The notes under the pieces: generated by a model
Databases searched by the model: none
Told to the model about the DNA's origin: nothing
Seen by the model: the letters and a program-made list of their open reading frames with translations, nothing else
From: Eubacterium plexicaudatum ASF492
GTDB taxonomy: Bacteria > Bacillota > Clostridia > Lachnospirales > Lachnospiraceae
NCBI RefSeq assembly: GCF_000364225.2
Contig: NZ_AQFT02000001.1
Coordinates: 4,545,501-4,609,500 of the forward strand
DNA: 64,000 nt
Reading direction: 5' to 3'
Part shown: positions 20,059-31,246 of the stretch, one piece after another
How positions within the stretch are numbered: position 1 is the first letter of the stretch
Layout: each line of letters starts with the position of its first letter
Translations under genes and position numbers: made by a program

Positions 20059-21758
20059 CTAAATAACCGCACATAAATCCCTTTCAATAGTTTCAAATAC
20101 ACGTTCAGCAATAAGCCTGTTTGCCTCAGTTGAATAGTGACACATATCTATATATACTTGCTTTTTTCCCTCAAACATTGATAATAAATTAATATAAAAC
20201 GGATCTGTATCACCTGATGCCCTAATCTTATAATCTTCAATATGGCTCTTATGTTCTGTAAGTTCAAACATACCTGTTTGAATCAGATCATATGATTCGT
20301 CTGTGCAATTCATTGGCTGCAAAAAATTATAAACTCTCGCTCCATGGTATTCTGCAGTCAGTTTTATTATTTTTGATACACGATACCAAAAATCAAATAA
20401 CGACTCACTGCTTTTTATCCCACTAATCATGTCTCTACTGCCACTTACTTTAGCATCTCCTAACCAGGTATTGAATTGGTTTACTACTTTCCTTTCAGAT
20501 GTATTATTCACACCACTAAAACTAATTACAAAATCAGGTCTCAACGGCTCTATGTCCCTGATCATACGTATATATTCGTCAACAATTCCATATGAACACA
20601 TTGCTCCGTTATAAATCACCGGATCATATCCTGCTTCTGACAATCTTTTATAAAAAAATTCAACCCATGAAATAGTTCTGTATACATTACTAGTCGAAGT
20701 CGACCCTCCAAGAATCATTATTTTCACTTTTGCTAAATCTTCATCTCCATAAACATCGTACCCTGGATATTTTTCATTTACATAAATTCCACGATCCAAA
20801 AGTATATCTCTTTTAATAACATGTGCACTCCAGTCCGCCCTGCATGTACACCAATTTGTCGCTGTATAATCCAGTCTCTCCAATCCAAACCCTAAACTAT
20901 CAAGTATATCAAATACCAATTCACTTTGTTCAGTATCTTTTTCAGCAACTATTACGCTTATATCATTAATATCCTCGTATCCAAGATCATAAATACTATC
21001 TTTATAAATCTCTCTCTATATCAATCTGATATTTCCAGAATATCTTTTTCAAATACTGCGCATATTCATCTCCCTTATTATATAACCATAAATTTTTCTT
21101 TTATATAATGCAAGATTAATAACTTGAAAAAATTCATATTTGAAATAACATTTTTGCTCATAAAATAAAATATATATTTATCCATATTGTAATAATTCAG
21201 TTGATCCAACATCTCTTTAATGTTACTCTCTATATCTGATGCCACAATGATGGCACAATTATTCTCCTGTTTAATCTGTTTCACAGGAAGTACTGTTTTC
21301 CCACACCATTCCTCAATTCTTCCTAGTGCTGTAACACATACTCCCTCAATTGCTATCCCCTTATTCTGTAATATATCATATATCTTTCCACCATTACCCC
21401 CTATTCCGTATAAATATATTTTTTCCTTACTTAATTCTTCATTCAAATCAAGAATTTCATCTTTATATAAAATATCCACATCCTGTCCAATAGATTTTTG
21501 AAGGTCCTGTTTTTCATTTATTTCCGATATTATTAGAATAGAATGAGACAATTCTTTCAACTGGGAAATATTGATAATTGGTCTGTTTACAAAACTTTCT
21601 CCTATAAATCTATTATCCATATCAAAAAATGCGTAGACATCTATGGAATGATTTAATGCAAGATCTGTAAAAAGATTTACCGAAGTACGATTTACTCCAT
21701 AAACAACAATCTTGTAATTCTTATATTTATTTGAAAGAGTATATAAATTTTTATACAT
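20059..21758 (-). CDS. Double Rossmann-like domain plus SGNH-type hydrolase/acyltransferase, paralogue 1 (several frameshifts)
   Basis: The N-terminal part has two Rossmann-like units: KIVVYGVNRTSVNLF with AFFDMDNRFIGE, and KIYLYGIGGNGGKIYDIL with VCVTALGRIEEW. The C-terminal part is SGNH-like: the Ser block KIMILGGSTSTSN, the Gly/Asn block IVDEYIRMIRDIEPLRPD with FSGVNNT, and the Asp-His block YIDMCHYSTEANRLIAER. The stretch 21078-20919 needs at least three one-base repairs to match its paralogue at 26-28.6 kb (NFFQVINLALYK, then YAQYLKKI, then YKDSIYDLGYEDINDISV). GGAGGGGAG precedes ATG 21758. SGNH enzymes in glycan loci remove or transfer acyl groups. Its neighbour is an acyl carrier protein gene, which suggests acyl transfer. 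Confidence 0.7.
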
Positions 21759-21796
21759 AGATTCTCCCCTCCAATATTTTTTTCACATACAAATAT

Positions 21797-22021
21797 TTAT
21801 ATTATCTTTTCAACTAATTCAATAATCGCATTTTTGTTTCTAAAATTCGACGCAGTAACATTTTCAGCAGCAATTTCAATGCCAAACTCTTCTTCCAAAT
21901 CATTCACTGTATTCAATATTGTATATGAGTCAATAACACCATCTTCCATCATACTATTCCCATCATAATCTAATGCTTCCTCACAATTCTCTTCTAAAAT
22001 TTTCAATATTTTTTCTTCCAT
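21797..22021 (-). CDS. Acyl carrier protein (DltC-like)
   Basis: Small acidic four-helix protein of about 74 residues. The phosphopantetheine attachment Ser is in MMEDGVIDSYTILNTV (D-S). The helices DLEEEFGIEIAAENVTAS and NKNAIIELVEKI match acyl carrier proteins of the D-alanyl carrier type. I choose ATG 22021; two more in-frame starts lie upstream (to 22051), with AAAGGAA near the middle one. No DltA-type ligase is next to it, but a CitC-like ligase fusion is the next coding gene beyond an IS110 remnant, and SGNH proteins flank both. It would carry an activated acyl thioester for glycan modification; this is inference from position. Confidence 0.83.
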   Translation of the reverse strand: MEEKILKILEENCEEALDYDGNSMMEDGVIDSYTILNTVNDLEEEFGIEIAAENVTASNFRNKNAIIELVEKII

Positions 22022-22073
22022 AATTTTTACCATTCCTTTCGCTTCGCTCAAGGCACAAACAAGTTATGAAAAA

Positions 22074-23240
22074 TGTTGTGCCCCTCCACTCTTTGTTTTA
22101 TAATTCTTATATGGAATAGCAATACACTACAGAGCACGGAAGAAGGAGTGGCGAATTTATTTCGATCCCGTATAATCATATGTGCCGTCATCCTTTCAAA
22201 CACAAACAAGTGGGACTTTGAACCCGGACTCTTATCATTGGTAATAACTATGTTTATTCAGTCGCAGAATGACAGTCACTGTTGCTATTCCTTTTTATAA
22301 GGTGGTGATACTTATGTTGAAGTTAAAATACTCCATCTGCTGTGGGCTTGACATCCACAAAAATGTTATCGTTGCAACCATCGTAATTACTAACAAGGAC
22401 GGAATATCCGAACACAAACAGAATTCTTTTTCAACCATCAATTCGGATATCAAAGGTTTCATAACTGGCTCATTGAGAATAATTGTTATCACGTTTGCAT
22501 GGAATCCACAGGAAAGTATTGGATTCCTATTTTTAATTTTCGCGAAAATGACATGGATGTCTGCCTTACACATCCTGAATATGTCTAAGCCATTAAAGGC
22601 AAAAAAACGGACAAAAAGGATTCCAAATGGATCGCCGACCTTTAAGTTTGACCTTGTCAGATCTTGATGACATGATTACCCAGACCGAAGTGGAACTCTA
22701 TGTCTGTATCAAGCCTTATTATGAGTTTGTGGAGTTTGTCAATACCATATCTGCCATAACAGAATTAAGTTCCACGATTATTCTTGAAGAAACAGGCGTC
22801 AATATGAACCTTTTTGATGACGCAAAACACCTGTGTTCCTGGTTCGGACTTTATCCTTCCAATAATGAATCCGCTGGTAAAAAAAATCTTTCGAATTGCC
22901 AAAGCAGATGATTACCTGAAACCGATGATGGTACAGTGTGGCCTTACCGCAATAAAGAGCAAAAAGCAGCCTTATTTTGCAATTAAATATGACCTGATCA
23001 AAAAGCGTCGCGGTCACAAGAAAGCGATCATTGCCATTGCAAGAATGATGATGGGTTGTATTTGCCACATGGTATCTGAAAAGAGGCCTTTCACTCCTGC
23101 TGATTATGAGGAATTGATGAACCCTCAAAATCATATGAAGCGTGTTGTCCTGAATGAAAGCAATACTCTGGTATTTTTAGCGGCCCAAGGTTATGATACT
23201 TCTAAATTAGTTAATTGCAACGATAACTAAGCTCAAAAAA
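22074..23240 (+). mobile_element. Degraded IS110-family insertion sequence
   Basis: The only plus-strand element inside the minus-strand locus, placed between the acyl carrier protein and CitC-like genes. It contains a broken DEDD recombinase (22313-23230) preceded by about 240 bp without a protein-coding signal. In IS110-type elements this upstream region encodes the bridge RNA, so a remnant of that RNA may lie at 22080-22310. IS110 elements lack terminal inverted repeats, so the ends are approximate. Confidence 0.7.
22313..23230 (+). pseudogene. IS110-family transposase (DEDD recombinase), frameshifted and internally deleted
   Basis: The N-terminus YSICCGLDIHKNVIVATIV has the RuvC-like first Asp. 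Then CMESTGKYWIPIFN (the second acidic site, reached after one repaired base) and KKTDKKDSKWIADL follow. The C-terminal Transposase_20 part has FDDAKHLCSWFGLYPSNNES, RGHKKAIIAIARMMM and FTPADYEELMNP. A stop follows HPEYV, two frame changes are present, and the middle of the protein (DLFKFDLVRS joined directly to LDDMITQTEVEL) is missing, leaving about 305 codons where roughly 400 are usual. GGTGGTGATACTT upstream is a plausible ribosome site. Stop codon and deletion together show true decay, not only sequence error. Confidence 0.82.
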
Positions 23241-23384
23241 GCAAATATACATTCTCTAAAAGGATATTTTATGACCCTTTATTTAAGTGCGCCTCAAAAT
23301 CCACTTTATTTTTCACTCTTTTCTCATCATACATTGCACAAGAAATCCTTCTTAATCTTACAGTTATCTTTTTAATTCATTTAT

Positions 23385-25606
23385 TCAAACCAATCCCGCC
23401 AGTTCCATACAACTTTGCTTTGTTGTTTCTACCATCATTTTAAATGCATTCTCATATTCTTCTTTTCTCAAATTCTTTTGTATTTGAGAAGTATTGCTAT
23501 CATTATTGTCTGGTATCAACGGAATTTCTATACAAGAAATTTCTTTTTGCGGCAAAATTTCTTTCATCACTTCATTAAACATTTTCACTATTTCTTGTTC
23601 TGGTTCTTTTTCAACAAAGCAGCGGGTAATATGCAAGGGTCTAGCTATATAATCGACAAATCTATTAATATAATATCTTGAATAATCATACACTCTCTGC
23701 TCTGTTTTAATTAAATTTCTGGGAAAATTTGTTCCAAGAAGATCAAATAAACCACTTGGCACAATCATAATGTTCTTTAAATCCATTGTTCCTTCAACTA
23801 CCATTTTAAATCTTTGCTCAAAAGGAAATAAACATGATCGATAACCATCATTTTCCGTTATAAACAGAATCAAAAAATCAACCTGCTGTCCAGCCTGCTC
23901 TATTAAATAGCGGTGTCTCTTATCAAAGGGGTCACAATCCATAGTAAGCGCCCCCCTACTCTGCCCGATAAATTTCTTATTACAGTCTGCAAAATATTTA
24001 TTCCAATATTTATATTCTATATATTTCTTCATTATATCATAAACATTGAACTGAACTTTTTGATGGTTTGAGATAGTTCCTTTAGACAAATAAGGTTCTA
24101 CTATTTCTAAAATATCACCTGCAACTACTTGATTAGCCTTATGATTTTCATGTATGAAAGAATCAGTAACCCATGTACTGGGAATCCTATGTCTTTCAAA
24201 AATCTGATTCCAAGATATTTGTGGTATATTTACAAATTGTCTGCTTAGATCTGTAGGAAAATAAATAACTATATCATTTTTACAAAATTGACCTATTTCT
24301 TCTAATTTTTCATCCAGTTTATATGGCGAAGCTAAATCTCCATAATTTTCCACCCGATACAGATATTCTTTTTCTATTAAATTTTTTGCAAAATACTTGC
24401 AATTGTATATTGATCCTCTACGAGAGTTCCTAATATCATGCATTTTCCAAAAAGATAAATTGTTCCTACATTCTCCTCCGGCTGAAAGCAAGTAATTCTT
24501 CTTCCATTTCTTGCATTGAAATACTTTCCGTAGACAGAACTTTTATCATATACAGCACTTTCTCCAAATATTTCTTTTTGTGCTTTTTCTGTAATATAAT
24601 CTTCATTTTGGTATAGATCATCATAAAAATCTGGATTTTGATTTTTTTTAGGCCATGGCTCCTTAATACTTAATGGATACTTTTTGAGTCTTTCTTTTAT
24701 CTCTTCATTAAATTTTTCAGTATATTCTGACAATTTATCCGTACCTTCTAAATTCTCTGAAATCAAGCAAAAACATTTCACACCTTTTTTCACTAACTCA
24801 GAAAAGAATATACTAGCCAGATCATCTACCTGATTCCCATATATAAATTCAGGTTTTATGATTTTCATATTATACAATTCATTTTCTTGCATTATTTTAA
24901 TCAACAAGCTCTTATAGGTTGTTAATTTTGAATGATATTTCATATTCACCAGTTTATTTTTGTTGTCTAAATAATGTTTCTGTTTATCATATAGACTCAA
25001 ATTTATTTCAATCAGACACTCTGTTCCTATTTTCTCATCCTCATCCACAAAAATAAAACATGCATTTTCTAATATTTTATTTACGATCTGTTCTTTGTGC
25101 AAAATTTCGTATTTAATACCTGAATCAATTAGACATTTAATTAATAATCCAAAAAAAGACTGCTTATTTTCAATTGGCTTAACCACATATATTGTATCAT
25201 ATAATTCTAATATTTTCTTACTACCCTCTCCATTCATTAACATTCTTTGATTTCTCTTGATAAATAGCAAATCGTCCCATTTTGAATATTCGCCAATTAA
25301 TTCTCCCATTTTGTTAACAACAGGTAATTTCTTAATCCCTTTTGCTGCAAATATCCTGTATGCTTTTACAATATTATGACCAACCAGTACCGTAAAAGAC
25401 TTATTGATTTTTATTTGCCTGCTATATTCAATTTTATGCAAAACTTCTTTGAGACATATAATTCCATAAAGTTGCTTATTTTTTATAATATAAATAATCT
25501 CAGAGGTTTTCTCTAAATACAGTTGTCGAAGTTCATCACATGATATTGTTTCTGCTTCATCTTTAATTTCACATATTGCAAGCTGTGCAATATCTCTTCT
25601 CTCCAT
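23385..25606 (-). CDS. CBS-domain / SGNH-like / citrate lyase ligase (CitC)-like fusion (one frameshift)
   Basis: About 740 residues in three parts. Residues ~5-115 resemble a CBS pair (IYIIKNKQLYGIICLKEVL, AAKGIKKLPVVNKMGELIGE). A middle part resembles an SGNH fold with a replaced nucleophile (GTIYLFGKCMILGTLVEDQY; Cys where Ser is expected) and DSFIHENHKANQVVAGDI at the usual Asp-His position. The C-terminal ~210 residues look like the nucleotidyltransferase half of [citrate lyase] ligase: RGALTMDCDPFDKRHRYLIE (HxxH-like site), VDFLILFITENDG, LFPFEQRFKMVVEGT. CitC activates acetate as acetyl-AMP and loads it on the thiol of an acyl carrier subunit. No citDEF genes are here; an acyl carrier protein gene is next. 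One A in the A6 run near 24391 joins LQK to NLIEKEYLYRVENYGD. Confidence 0.72.
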
Positions 25607-25687
25607 TTTGTCGCTATCCTCCTACAATCTTCAACTATCCGCAAACTTTAAAAGGCATACTTTATTTCACACTTTCTATATTTAGCT

Positions 25688-26001
25688 TTAACCTTTAAAT
25701 ATATATATAAATTCATTCAACTCTTTTTTATTATCTTTTATTTCTAAATCAACTGGTTTATTTTTCATCGCTGCAACTGATACAGGTTTTACAATATTCT
25801 CCATATAAGCATCTGCAGACCACAAATCTTCTAATTTTCTCTTTAGCTCTGTAATTGTTTCAAACCCATATTCCTCTATATACGCAATTCCATCATGTAA
25901 ATCAAAGCAGCTTTTTGCATTCTCATCTTTCTTTGGATAATGATAATTTCCCGTAAATTGAACACTCCAATCATATATCCTATCTGTTTCCTTTTTTCCA
26001 T
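25688..26001 (-). CDS. Small conserved protein ending in EFIYIF (copy 1; one frameshift)
   Basis: After adding one A to the A6 run near 25993 the protein starts MEKKETDRIYDWSVQFTG and continues CFDLHDGIAYIEEYGFETIT, LEDLWSADAYMENIVKPVS and NEFIYIFKG, about 104 residues. GGAG lies 9 bases before ATG 26001. It is clearly homologous to the product at 29.07-29.38 kb and similar in size and ending to the one at 46.4 kb. It is acidic, with no signal or membrane segment. I do not know a function. It sits right after the SGNH-methyltransferase gene and before the CitC-like gene. Confidence 0.62.
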
Positions 26002-26025
26002 GCTTTTCTTCTCCATAATTTCAAA

Positions 26026-28586
26026 TCAATTCTTTAGTCCCAATACATAAAAAAAACCTGGATAATATTTTTTGCATTTTAAGTGCTGCATACCAATGGC
26101 ATATAATTTTTTCTCCATCGCATATAATCTATCCAAATTGTCAATAGCTTCATAATTATTAATAGATGTACTAACAAGGCTTACACTCGTTTCTCGAAAA
26201 ATTTCAACGATCTCCTTCAATGTATGCTGCGACTCATATGGATGAAGTACCTGATCCAAAAACCAGCTTCTTGCCTGTTCATCATCTTCATGCCTTCCAT
26301 CCAATTCTTTGTATTTTCTAAATAGGCTGTCTTCATCCATTCCTTTTTTTCTCATTTCATTAAAATAATTCAAAAAAGGTGCTCTACCATATTTATGATA
26401 TAGTCCTATAAAAATCCTTCCTCCTTGCTTTGTTAAATCTACACAATGTATTACCCCCCCCTTAACATCCGAAGTATGATGTAAAACACCGTTTGAAATA
26501 ACAATATCTTTAGGCTCGCACTGATATTGGAACAAATCCGCACATTGAAAATCGAGATCTGTACCCAATATCTCCATACATTTTTTAGCGGAATCAACAG
26601 CAACTGAATTAAAATCTATCGCCGTTATGTTTGTCCCATAATAATATGCAATCGAATTACTCAGCCATCCTGTTCCACACCCCATTTCCAGAAGAGTATC
26701 TGCCTCGTAGAAATCCTCAATATTGGGATAAATATCAATTACAAGATTTTTTTGTTTTATAATTTCCGCCATAGTTTCCGGCGATCTCATAGTATTAAAT
26801 GGAAGTCGCTTATAAAATTCCAACACATCATTCCTAGCGCCTGTATATTGAACATTCATTTTATCCTCCTGTTCATTTTGTATTTTATGCTTAACAGTTT
26901 CTTCAATATCCTGTTTCATCGCATTAAAGACATGCTCTGCAATAAGTTTATTTGCTTCAACTGAATAATGGCACTCATCAATATACATATCTTTTTTTCC
27001 TTCCAACATAGATGCCAGATTTATATAAAACCTGTCTGTCTCCATCAAAGCCCTACTCTTATAAGCTCCTACATTCTTTGACTTCTCTGTATTATTAAAT
27101 ATACTTGTTGATACTAAATCAACTGTTTCGTCTATACTTATCATTGGCTGCAAAAAACTATATACTTTCGCTCCATGATACTCTGCAACTAACTTCATGA
27201 CTTTTGATATACGGCACCAAAAATCATACAACTTCTCACTGCTTTTTATTCCACTAATCATATCATTATCATATTTTAATCTTCGTTTTCCAAACTCTAT
27301 ATTAAATTGATTTGCAGCTTTTTCATTAATTGTGTTATTTATACCACTAAAACTAATAACATAATCAGGTCGCAAAGGCTCTATATCTCGCATCATATGT
27401 AAAAACTCATCTACAATTCCATATCCACCTACTGCACCATTATAAATTATAGGACTGTATCCAGCTTCTCGCATCCTTTCATACAAAAAGTTCACCCACG
27501 AAACAATTCTATATATATTACTAGTCGATGTCGAATTTCCAACTATCATTATCTTTACTTTCGCATATTTTTCATCTCCGTAAACGACATATCCCGGATA
27601 TCTTTCCGTCGCATAACTGTTACTCACTAAAAGACTATCACTTTTCGTTTCCTTATAATATGCATATGGTTTATATGTACAACAAATAATCGCTGTATAG
27701 TTTAATTTTTCCAAACTAAATCCCAAACTGTCGAGTACATCGCAAACTCGCTCACTCTCATAAACATTTTTCTCCGCAACAATTACGGTGATATGTTTAA
27801 TATCCTCATGCACAAGCTTGTATATATCTTTACCATAAATTTCTTGATTGATATCAATCTGATATTTCTTTAAAATCTCTTTCAAATATTGGGCATTCTC
27901 ATCTCCATTATTATACAACCATATTTTGTTGTGTTGTAATAATGCAATATTAATTATTTGGAAAAAATTCCCCCCTGCATAATCTTTTCTAAAAAAGGAA
28001 TATACTTTTCTATCTTGAGATCAACCAACTTCTCCAGCATATTCTCTAAAGTAATCCAATTATCAGTGGCCAGTATAACAGAACAATTACTCTCATGTTT
28101 GATCTTTTCTATCGAAAGTATCTCTTTCCCGTACCATCTGTTGACCCTTCCCAGTTTTGTGACACATGCACCACAAGGTTCTATTCCGTTCTCTTTTAAA
28201 GTATCATATATATTTTCTCCCCTTTTGTCTATTCCATATATATATATCCTCTTGTTATTCATCTCTTCATTAACTTCAAGAACTTCATCTTTATAAAATA
28301 CTTCTATCCCTTGTCCAGCACACTTCTGTATCTCTTGTTTTTTACATACTTCAGGTATTATTATAATAGCGTTATTTATACTTCGCAACTGAGCAGTATT
28401 AATAATATTCCTGTTAACAAAATACTCTCCTGTAAACTTGTCATCTGCATCCCAAAATGCATGGATATTCACTTTATGGTTTAAAACAAGGTCCGTAAAA
28501 AGATTTATCGAAGTACGGCTCACTCCATAAACGATAATCTTCTTATCCTTGTATCTTTGCGATAACATATATAAACATTTGAGCAT
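26026..28586 (-). CDS. Double Rossmann-like domain - SGNH - methyltransferase fusion, SGNH paralogue 2 (one frameshift)
   Basis: About 850 residues. The first 200 carry two Rossmann-like units (KIIVYGVSRTSINLF with AFWDADDKFTGE; RIYIYGIDKRGENIYDTL with ACVTKLGR). An SGNH domain follows: KIMIVGNSTSTSN, IVDEFLHMMRDIEPLRPD with FSGINNT, and MYIDECHYSVEANKLIAEH. The last ~290 residues are a methyltransferase (LLEMGCGTGWLSNSIAY, ITAIDFNSVAVDSA, KDIVISNGVLHHTSDVKGG). The only break is a G6 run (27970-27975) needing one G to read MQGGNFFQIINIALLQ. A separate G8 run (26454-26461) inside the methyltransferase is in frame. AGGAAGG precedes ATG 28586. It may both acylate or deacylate and methylate a sugar. 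Confidence 0.75.
26454..26461. repeat. C8/G8 homopolymer inside the methyltransferase domain
   Basis: Eight consecutive C on the plus strand encode the two Gly of DVKGGVIHC in frame. A change of one base would cut off about 145 C-terminal residues of the methyltransferase while leaving the SGNH domain intact. It is the second longest G/C run noticed in the window after the C9 at 950. Confidence 0.7.
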
Positions 28587-28610
28587 AAATATACCTTCCT
28601 GTTCTGTCAA

Positions 28611-29072
28611 ACCCTAAAATTTTAAATTTACAAGATTTAACGTATTTTTTATCTCTAAATAAAGCTAATAGTGTTGGGTAGTCAAGGTATCATGTACTAA
28701 ACATGTATAAAAATGCTTACAGTAAAATGTGAATCACAGTTTAAGGAGAATTTATCCCAAAGTTAAGAATCATAACAGGATATGTTAACTAAATTAAGGG
28801 GCAAATTCTCCACAAAGTGGTGAGTACAGATCATGGGAATAATTTTTCAAACATGCTCTAAATATTTTTTTTGAATTCGTAGTTTACAATTGCATTCTTT
28901 AATCAATCATAGTAATAGTATTCGTTATAGACACCTTACATATTTATTAGATTATTACCCACAAGCGACTAGTCAATAACTGTCCAAAATTACATAGAAT
29001 ATCTTTATTATCAGCCCTTTGTATAGTTTAAATTATACAGAAATCTCCCATTCGCTTAACTGTTTTACATAT
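28611..29072. other. Long gene-free interval
   Basis: About 460 bp with no ORF of coding character on either strand, unusual in this dense locus. It contains an imperfect inverted repeat: aggagaatttatccc near 28743 and ggggcaaattctcc near 28798 are complementary over about 13 of 15 positions. It may hold an internal promoter for the genes to its left or a decayed insertion. I see no clear -35/-10 pair. Confidence 0.35.
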
Positions 29073-29382
29073 TTAAAAAATATATATATAATCATCTAAA
29101 TTTTTTACATCTGCCTTTGTTTCCCAATGATTTGGCTTGCCTTTCATTATGGAAATTGCTACTGGCATTATAATTTTCTCCATACAGGCATCTCCAGACC
29201 ATATACACTCCAGCTCCATTCTTACTTCTGCAATTGTTTCTTTCCCCCATACTCTTTTATATAGGTATCCCCTTCATGCAAATCAAAATAACTTTTGCAT
29301 TTTTATCCATCTGAGGATAATCATAACTTCCCTTTTGCTGAACACTCCAGTCATATATTCTGTCTATTTCTCTATTTCTCAT
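29073..29382 (-). CDS. Small conserved protein ending in DYIYIF (copy 2; two frameshifts)
   Basis: Starts MRNREIDRIYDWSVQQKGSY and, after adding one A near 29298 and repairing one base near 29250, continues SYFDLHEGDTYIKEYG, ETIAEVRMELECIWSGDACM and NLDDYIYIF. The alignment with the 25.7-26.0 kb product runs along the whole length (RIYDWSVQ, FDLH, ETI, WS.DA, KP, YIYIF). It lies 11 bp after the carbamoyltransferase stop, the same position that the 46.4-kb small gene has relative to the second carbamoyltransferase. Unknown function; co-occurrence suggests a partner of these enzymes. Confidence 0.6.
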
Positions 29383-29392
29383 ATATCTATAC

Positions 29393-31233
29393 TCATTCCT
29401 TAATCCAATTCATAACGTTCCTTCCAGTTTTCATTTTCATACCATTCTGGCTGTTCCTCTTTTTGAGCAGAATATCTTCCAAAACCAGCACATCCATGTC
29501 TGTGCGCATAAAACATTCATATGCTTCCTGCGGTGTACATACGATTGGTTCTCCCCTGACATTAAATGAAGTATTGACTACAACACTGCATCCTGTAATT
29601 TTTTTAAACTCGTTGATTACTTCATAGAAATATGGATTTTTCTCTTTTGAGACAGTTTGCACCCTTGCGCTATAGTCCACATGTGTCACAGCTGGAATAT
29701 CCGACCGCTTTTTTTTCACAATTTCCAACATGTTGCCATCATATTTTTTCAAATTTTCTTTCAGTTCAAATGCATTTCTCCTGTTCCTGCCCACAGCTGC
29801 AGTTAAAAGCATATATGGACTGTCATCATATAATTCAAAATATTCTTCCACATCTTCCCGTAGCACTGAAGGCGCAAATGGCCTAAAAGACTCTCTATAT
29901 TTAATTTTCTGATTGAGCTTCACCTGCATAGTTTCAGAACGTGCATCCGCAATAATACTTCTATTTCCAAGCGCCCTTGGTCCAAATTCCATTCTCCCCT
30001 GAAATAATCCAATAACCTTTTCATCTGCCAATTCTTCAGCTATCTTTCTATATATTCCGTCACCTAATTCATGATACAAATATCCATTCTTATTTAGATA
30101 ATTCTTTATTTCCACATTCGAAAATTTTGGACCAAGATAACTACCCTTTTGTGAATCGTCAGATTCCACTCTGCGCTCACACCCAAAATATCCATATGCT
30201 GCATACAAGGCACAGCCTAGACTACCTCCCGCATCACCTGCCGCGGGCTGAATCCATATATTTTTGAATATGCCGCTTTTTTTATCTTCCCATTTGCAAC
30301 ACAATTCAGTGCAACACCACCTGCCAAAACCAGATTATCAATTCCTCCGCCATAGCTTTCTTTTGCATGTCTGGTCATCCGCAGAATAATGTCTTCCGTT
30401 ATCTTTTGAACAGACGCGGCAATATCCATCTCTCTTTTTGTAATTTCTGATTCCGGTTCCCGACGCGGCCCACCAAATAACTCCTCCATTTTTTTGTTCG
30501 TCATAGTTCGTCCATACTGATAATCAAAATAATCCAGACACATCTCAAAAGAACCATCTTCTTTAATGTCCAGCAATTTTTCCCGTATTAAATCTTCATA
30601 AATCGGCTCACCATATGGCGCTAATCCCATAAACTTATAGTCACCTGAGTTTACCTTAAATCCACAAAAATAAGTGAAAGCACTATAAAGCAATCCCAAT
30701 GAATGGGGAAACCTCAGTTCTTCCTTTATTTTGATTTTTTCTTTGTCTCCGATACTAATTGTTGTAGTCGCCCATTCGCCAACTCCGTCCAGAGTTAAGA
30801 TTACTGCTTTCTCATATGGTGATGGATAAAACGCAGATGCCGCATGAGAAATATGATGTTCACAAACAAGAAATTTACGATTCGAATTAACCCCCAGCAA
30901 TGTATCTACTTTTTTATGTATCCACATTTTCTCAGAAAACATCGTATCAAAATTGCGATTTATCACATCCCTTGAATCTGCTCCAGCTGCCAGTATATTC
31001 TTCATATAACGATCAAGTGTTTTAAATGGATTATCATAAAACACCACTGCAGCTAAATCCGCGCCTGTGATATTTCCTTCCTTAAGACAATAATCCACTG
31101 CATTCTCTGGCAAATGCCAGTCATGCTTTATCCTTGTAAATCTTTCTTCCTGCGCTGCTGCAATAATATCTCCATCTGATATTAATGCAGCAGCTGAATC
31201 ATGATATAATGCAGATATTCCTAATATATACAT
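29393..31233 (-). CDS. Carbamoyltransferase, NodU/CmcH family, copy 1 (one frameshift)
   Basis: Transfers a carbamoyl group from carbamoyl phosphate, through carbamoyl-AMP, to a hydroxyl of a sugar. The N-terminal domain has ISALYHDSAAALISDG, CEHHISHAASAFYPSPYE (metal-binding His) and LTLDGVGEWATT. The C-terminal domain has QPAAGDAGGSLGCA, GLFQGRMEFGPRALGNRS and VVNTSFNVRGEPIVCTPQEA. About 612 residues, full length. A single missing A in the A7 run at 30277-30283 separates VANGKIKK from SGIFKNIWIQPAAG. GGAG precedes ATG 31233. The paralogue at 46.75-48.58 kb shares every motif. Confidence 0.9.
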
Positions 31234-31246
31234 ATATTTTCTCCAA

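Noticed and set aside
21797..22051. A D-alanylation (dlt) operon around the carrier protein
   Set aside because: No DltA, DltB or DltD homologue is adjacent; the carrier lies among SGNH and CitC-like genes instead.
23385..25606. A citrate lyase operon
   Set aside because: Only the CitC-like ligase half is present, fused to other domains; no citD, citE, citF or citX genes are in the window.
25697..25712. TA dinucleotide repeats at 25.70 and 29.08 kb as microsatellites
   Set aside because: They simply encode the YIYIF ends of the two small paralogues.
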